Assembly: GCA_963705525.1 (NCBI GenBank)
Contig: CAVPJW010000002.1
Location: 744,001-808,000, forward strand
Direction of reading: 5' to 3'
Source: CAVPJW01 sp963705525
Lineage (GTDB): Bacteria; Acidobacteriota; Vicinamibacteria; Vicinamibacterales; CAVPJW01
Length of the DNA: 64,000 bases
Below, piece by piece: positions 61,173 to 64,000 of the stretch. A model generated the notes under the pieces. The model saw only the letters and a list, made by a program, of their open reading frames with translations. It did not search any database and was not told the DNA's origin. Position 1 is the first letter of the stretch. The number at the start of each line of letters is the position of its first letter. Position numbers and translations under genes: made by a program.

Positions 61173-63703
61173 CGAACCACGACGGATGTCGGCGTGAACT
61201 GAAGCTGCACCGGCGCACCGCCGGGATCGGTCGCCACGCCGCTCACCGTGAGCGGACAGGAGCCGGGCGCCACGGCGTCGAAGAGTATCGCCGCGAGGAG
61301 ACCCGAACCGGACGCGCCGGTGGCATCGGCCGTCCGCGCGAGGGTGATGTCGATGCGACCGATGTTGGCGTCAACCTGCTGCGTGAAGGTGACCGCTGCA
61401 CCGCCCTGCCGCATGAAGCTGCCTTCCTGCACGCTCCTGACACGCACGGCGGCTTGATTGAACATCAGCGTGACCGTCACCGTGGAGAGACGGGACGCGC
61501 CGTTCACCGAGACCGGCACGGTGTATGGCCCGCCGGCCACCCGAAATTCGGTGCCCGGCGCCGTGACCAGAATCTGCGCCGCCGGAGCGCCGGTCAGAAC
61601 TGGAGGCGTCGCCGGAGGAGTCGCGGCAGGCGGGGCGGTCGTCCCTGGAACGGGAGTGGTGCCTGGAGGAGCTTCCGGTTCGCCGGCCGGATTGGCCGTT
61701 GTACCGGGAATGGCGCCTGTGCCCGCAGGGGCAACGGGCGGCGCTCCCGCCGGCGGCGTCGCGCCTGGCACGCCTGCCGGCGCGCTGGCGGGCGGGCTCG
61801 GCACTCCTGGGACGCCTGTCGGCTGGGGCACGACTGTTCCGGGAGCCGGCGAGGCGCCCGTCGCGTCGGGGGCTGCACCTTGGGCGCCGTTCGGCGGGGC
61901 GATGAGCGGCGGCGGTCCGGTCAGGCCGAGATTCTGCTGTGTGCCGATGTAGATCGGATTCAGATCCTTCTGGGTCAGCTCGTGCGTCCGGACAATGCGC
62001 GGCGTCAGGAGCATCACGATGTCCGTCTGCGAGTTGCTGGTATCGTTCGATGAAAACAGCTCCCGCAGCACCGGCACGTGAATGGCTCCAGGGAATCCCT
62101 GAATCTTCTTGATGACGTCTTCTCTCAGCAAGCCTGCGAGAAGATTTGACTCTCCATCGCGGAGGCGCAGCCGGGTCGTCACCTTGCGGGAGCCGAACGT
62201 CGGCACGAGCACGCCGGCCACGAGCTTGTCCTGGCCGATCGTGCTGCTCTCGATGCTCAGCTCCATGAGAATGTCGCCCTCGTTCGACACACGAGGGGTC
62301 ATCTCGATGTTGACGCCGACTGGCCGGTAGTTGAACGACGTGAGCGGGTTGATATTGGCGCCGCCACCGGCGATCGGCGTGAACGCGGTCGAGGGCACCG
62401 GAATCTCGTCGCCCAGGTTCAGCGTGAGCTTCGCGCCCTCCGCGCCGCGCAGCTGCGGCTTCGCCACCAGTTTGGTCTGCGAATCGGTTTCGAGAAAGCG
62501 CACGATGGCCGCTGGAACCGCGAGGTAGAAGTCGGCCGCGCTGAAGCCGCGACTGATCGTGTTGGCGTTGAAAATAGGCGGTGAGAAGACGTCCTTCGGT
62601 CGGATGCTCGAACCGATTCCCGTATCCGTACCGGTTCCCGTCCCGGTACCAGTTCCCGTCCCAGTCCCGACGCTCGGCGCCACTTCCGGCGAGAAAATGC
62701 TCCCGACGGCGTACTGCGTCAGGTTCAAGCCGAATTCCTTGGCGCGGGTCCGGTTGACCTCGAGAATCTCGACGTCGACCATGATCTCCGCCCTCGGCTT
62801 GTCATTGGTGTCTATCAACTGTTCGATGATCGAGACCACTGCGGCGGTGGCGCGCACCGTAATCGTGTTGGCGGTCTTGTTCGGCGCGATCAGCGGCTGC
62901 ACGGCCATTCCCGGCGAGCGGATCACCGTATTGATGATCTGCGCCACTTCGGTCGCGTCTCCGTGCGAAATGAAAAATGTTCTGATGACCTGTTCTTCGT
63001 ACTTCGCGCGGTTGGCCGGCGTGTCCGGCACGACGATGATGGTGTGCTCGTTGAGCACTTTGTAGAAGAGGGTGTTGGCCGTGAGGATCTGGCTCAATCC
63101 CTGTTCGAGCGTCACGCCATCGAGCTGCACGGTGTATGCGCGATCCTGGAAGCCGGGGTCGTACGTCACATTGATCCCGGTCGCGTTCGCGATGAAGTTG
63201 AGAATGTCGCGCAGGCCCGCGTTCGTGAACCGGATGTTCAGGGGTTCGCGGGACGCGGGATTGAGTGTGGGCTGAGCCGACGCCTGCCGGGCGCGTTCGC
63301 GCATCTCGGCGATCGGCGGTTTCGGCCGGGCCGCCTCGATGCGATCGCGGATCGCCTGTTCGAGCTGCACCGCCTTGGCGGCGGCTTGCCTGTTGGCGGG
63401 CGAGTACTCGCTCGCCTTCTTGTATTCGAGCAGCGCCGCGTCGAGCTGATCCTGACTCTCCAGTTCACGCGCCCGGTCGAGATGAACGCCTGACGCCTGT
63501 AGCATCGCGCGTTCGAGGGCGATCTTGTACTCGGGCTTCGCCGGGTCCTCCTGAACCGCCTTGGTGTAGTGCGCCACAGCGGCATCCCAGTCGCCCTTCT
63601 TTGCGCTGTCCTCTCCGCTGCGGAACGCCTTGCCCGCTGCGCAGGCCGACAGTGTCGCAGCCAAAAAGAGCGACACGACCAGTTTCGACCAGTGACGCCG
63701 CAA
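61169..63703 (-). CDS. Type II/IV secretion secretin with TPR head and cohesin-like tail
   Basis: About 844 residues. A lipoprotein-like signal (SLFLAATLSACAAG) leads; TPR repeats (WDAAVAHYTKAVQEDPAKPEY, LDAALLEYKKASEYSP) occupy ~25-105. Secretin N-domains follow (NIRFTNAGLRDILNFIANATG onward), then the pore domain (PQLRGAEGAKLTLNLGDEIPVPS, TRLRLRDGESNLLAGLLRED, TDIVMLLTPRIVR, to ~575). Then a ~115-residue Pro/Ala/Gly linker and a C-terminal cohesin-like domain (~715-844: EFRVAGGPYTVPVSV... to the end). I chose TTG at 63703 because AGAGGAG lies six bases upstream; GTGs at 63721/63724 are alternatives. It forms the outer-membrane channel. Confidence 0.88.
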   Translation of the reverse strand: MRRHWSKLVVSLFLAATLSACAAGKAFRSGEDSAKKGDWDAAVAHYTKAVQEDPAKPEYKIALERAMLQASGVHLDRARELESQDQLDAALLEYKKASEYSPANRQAAAKAVQLEQAIRDRIEAARPKPPIAEMRERARQASAQPTLNPASREPLNIRFTNAGLRDILNFIANATGINVTYDPGFQDRAYTVQLDGVTLEQGLSQILTANTLFYKVLNEHTIIVVPDTPANRAKYEEQVIRTFFISHGDATEVAQIINTVIRSPGMAVQPLIAPNKTANTITVRATAAVVSIIEQLIDTNDKPRAEIMVDVEILEVNRTRAKEFGLNLTQYAVGSIFSPEVAPSVGTGTGTGTGTGTGTDTGIGSSIRPKDVFSPPIFNANTISRGFSAADFYLAVPAAIVRFLETDSQTKLVAKPQLRGAEGAKLTLNLGDEIPVPSTAFTPIAGGGANINPLTSFNYRPVGVNIEMTPRVSNEGDILMELSIESSTIGQDKLVAGVLVPTFGSRKVTTRLRLRDGESNLLAGLLREDVIKKIQGFPGAIHVPVLRELFSSNDTSNSQTDIVMLLTPRIVRTHELTQKDLNPIYIGTQQNLGLTGPPPLIAPPNGAQGAAPDATGASPAPGTVVPQPTGVPGVPSPPASAPAGVPGATPPAGAPPVAPAGTGAIPGTTANPAGEPEAPPGTTPVPGTTAPPAATPPATPPVLTGAPAAQILVTAPGTEFRVAGGPYTVPVSVNGASRLSTVTVTLMFNQAAVRVRSVQEGSFMRQGGAAVTFTQQVDANIGRIDITLARTADATGASGSGLLAAILFDAVAPGSCPLTVSGVATDPGGAPVQLQFTPTSVVVR
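62614..62669 (-). repeat. Short tandem repeat encoding (Gly-Thr)n in the secretin
   Basis: Hexanucleotide units of the type GGNACN encode about eight consecutive Gly-Thr pairs in a secretin loop before the pore-forming region. Such a tract is prone to copy-number change. Confidence 0.75.
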
Positions 63704-63741
63704 ACCAGACTCCTCTCGCACCACTTGTTGCCGCTGCTCGG

Positions 63742-64000
63742 TTAGGAACCGGACAGGCGAATGACCTGCCGTCCCCGCCCGTCAACATAGGTCATTTCGA
63801 TCGATTCCACGCCGATGCGAACGATGCGGTATCGGCCATCGATGATATCGCCTTCACGTCCATGAAACACATTGCGGCCGTCGCTGAGCACCGCGAGCTT
63901 CGCAGGATGTCCCGGCGAATCGACCAGACCGATGAATTTCAGTGCAATCGGCGGTGGACCGGGCGGTGGGCTTGGCGGAACCAGGGCGTTTGGTCCCCCG
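63742..64000 (-). CDS. GspC/PilP-like C-terminus (runs off the window)
   Basis: About 85 codons to a TAA at 63742. A Pro-rich segment (ALVPPSPPPGPPP) precedes IALKFIGLVDSPG, AVLSDGRNVFHGREGDIIDGRYRIV and VESIEMTYVDGRGRQVIRL, the pattern of the HR/PilP-GspC homology domain that links inner-membrane components to the secretin N-domains. It precedes the secretin gene on the same strand, consistent with an operon. The N-terminal membrane part is outside the window. Confidence 0.7.
   Translation of the reverse strand, partial: GGPNALVPPSPPPGPPPIALKFIGLVDSPGHPAKLAVLSDGRNVFHGREGDIIDGRYRIVRIGVESIEMTYVDGRGRQVIRLSGS

Noticed and set aside
1..64000. CRISPR array, prophage, insertion sequence or attachment site
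   Set aside because: No regularly spaced repeats, transposase, integrase other than XerD, or phage structural genes were found.

Overview
The window is dense, high-GC bacterial chromosome from a Gram-negative, diderm organism. It carries LPS export genes, Tol-Pal and a type II secretion-like secretin. The gene neighbourhoods (an rpoN operon with HPr kinase, RapZ and a carbohydrate-free PTS; a secretin with a cohesin-like tail; a bifunctional-nuclease-family gene beside parAB) fit the phylum Acidobacteriota, probably class Vicinamibacteria. That assignment is inference from gene content; there is no rRNA in the window. I recognised no tRNA, rRNA, CRISPR array, insertion sequence or prophage.

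Layout. 1-2.8 kb: 5' end of mutS, then tsaB-rimI (tRNA t6A synthesis and ribosomal protein acetylation) and a small DUF465 protein. 2.9-8.4 kb: psd-pssA (phosphatidylethanolamine synthesis), convergent with a very large NtrY-like histidine kinase. 8.5-12.2 kb: a membrane protein, a PLP aminotransferase and a PQQ-type beta-propeller protein. 12.2-20 kb: guaA, dnaE, accA, recJ. 20-30 kb: an LptC-LptA fusion, lptB, rpoN, hpf, hprK, rapZ, EIIA(Man), HPr, EI and a cupin; this is an rpoN operon in which LPS transport sits beside a regulatory phosphotransferase chain. 30-35.4 kb, minus strand: tolQ-tolR-tolA-tolB-pal-cpoB-ssb. 35.5-40.8 kb: recN, miaB, a bifunctional-nuclease-family gene, parA, parB. 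About 40.95 kb: a strong candidate dif site. 41-49.6 kb: a GH57 glucanotransferase/amylase-like enzyme, an LptF-LptG fusion, a PHP metallohydrolase, metK, xerD.

49.6-55.6 kb is a peptidoglycan-sugar salvage island: murQ, a BadF-type amino-sugar kinase, a YngK-like GHL10 hydrolase, a sodium:solute symporter and a serine beta-lactamase-fold hydrolase, with recognisable sigma-70 promoters. 55.6-64 kb is a type II secretion/type IV pilus-like cluster: a GspC/PilP-like C-terminus, a secretin with TPR head and cohesin tail, two GspG-like pseudopilins, an atypical pseudopilin, and a Big-1/PKD lipoprotein. A ~0.53 kb segment of this cluster is duplicated. The copy is dead (nonsense codon, single-base insertions, truncated second gene), and an ArnT-like membrane glycosyltransferase lies between the two copies.

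The main points for follow-up are the dif site close to parAB and xerD; the two lpt fusions, which reduce the LPS exporter to fewer polypeptides; the muropeptide salvage island; and four or five reading frames that are each restored by removing one base. That last pattern suggests systematic single-base insertion errors in the assembly, or recent frameshift decay.
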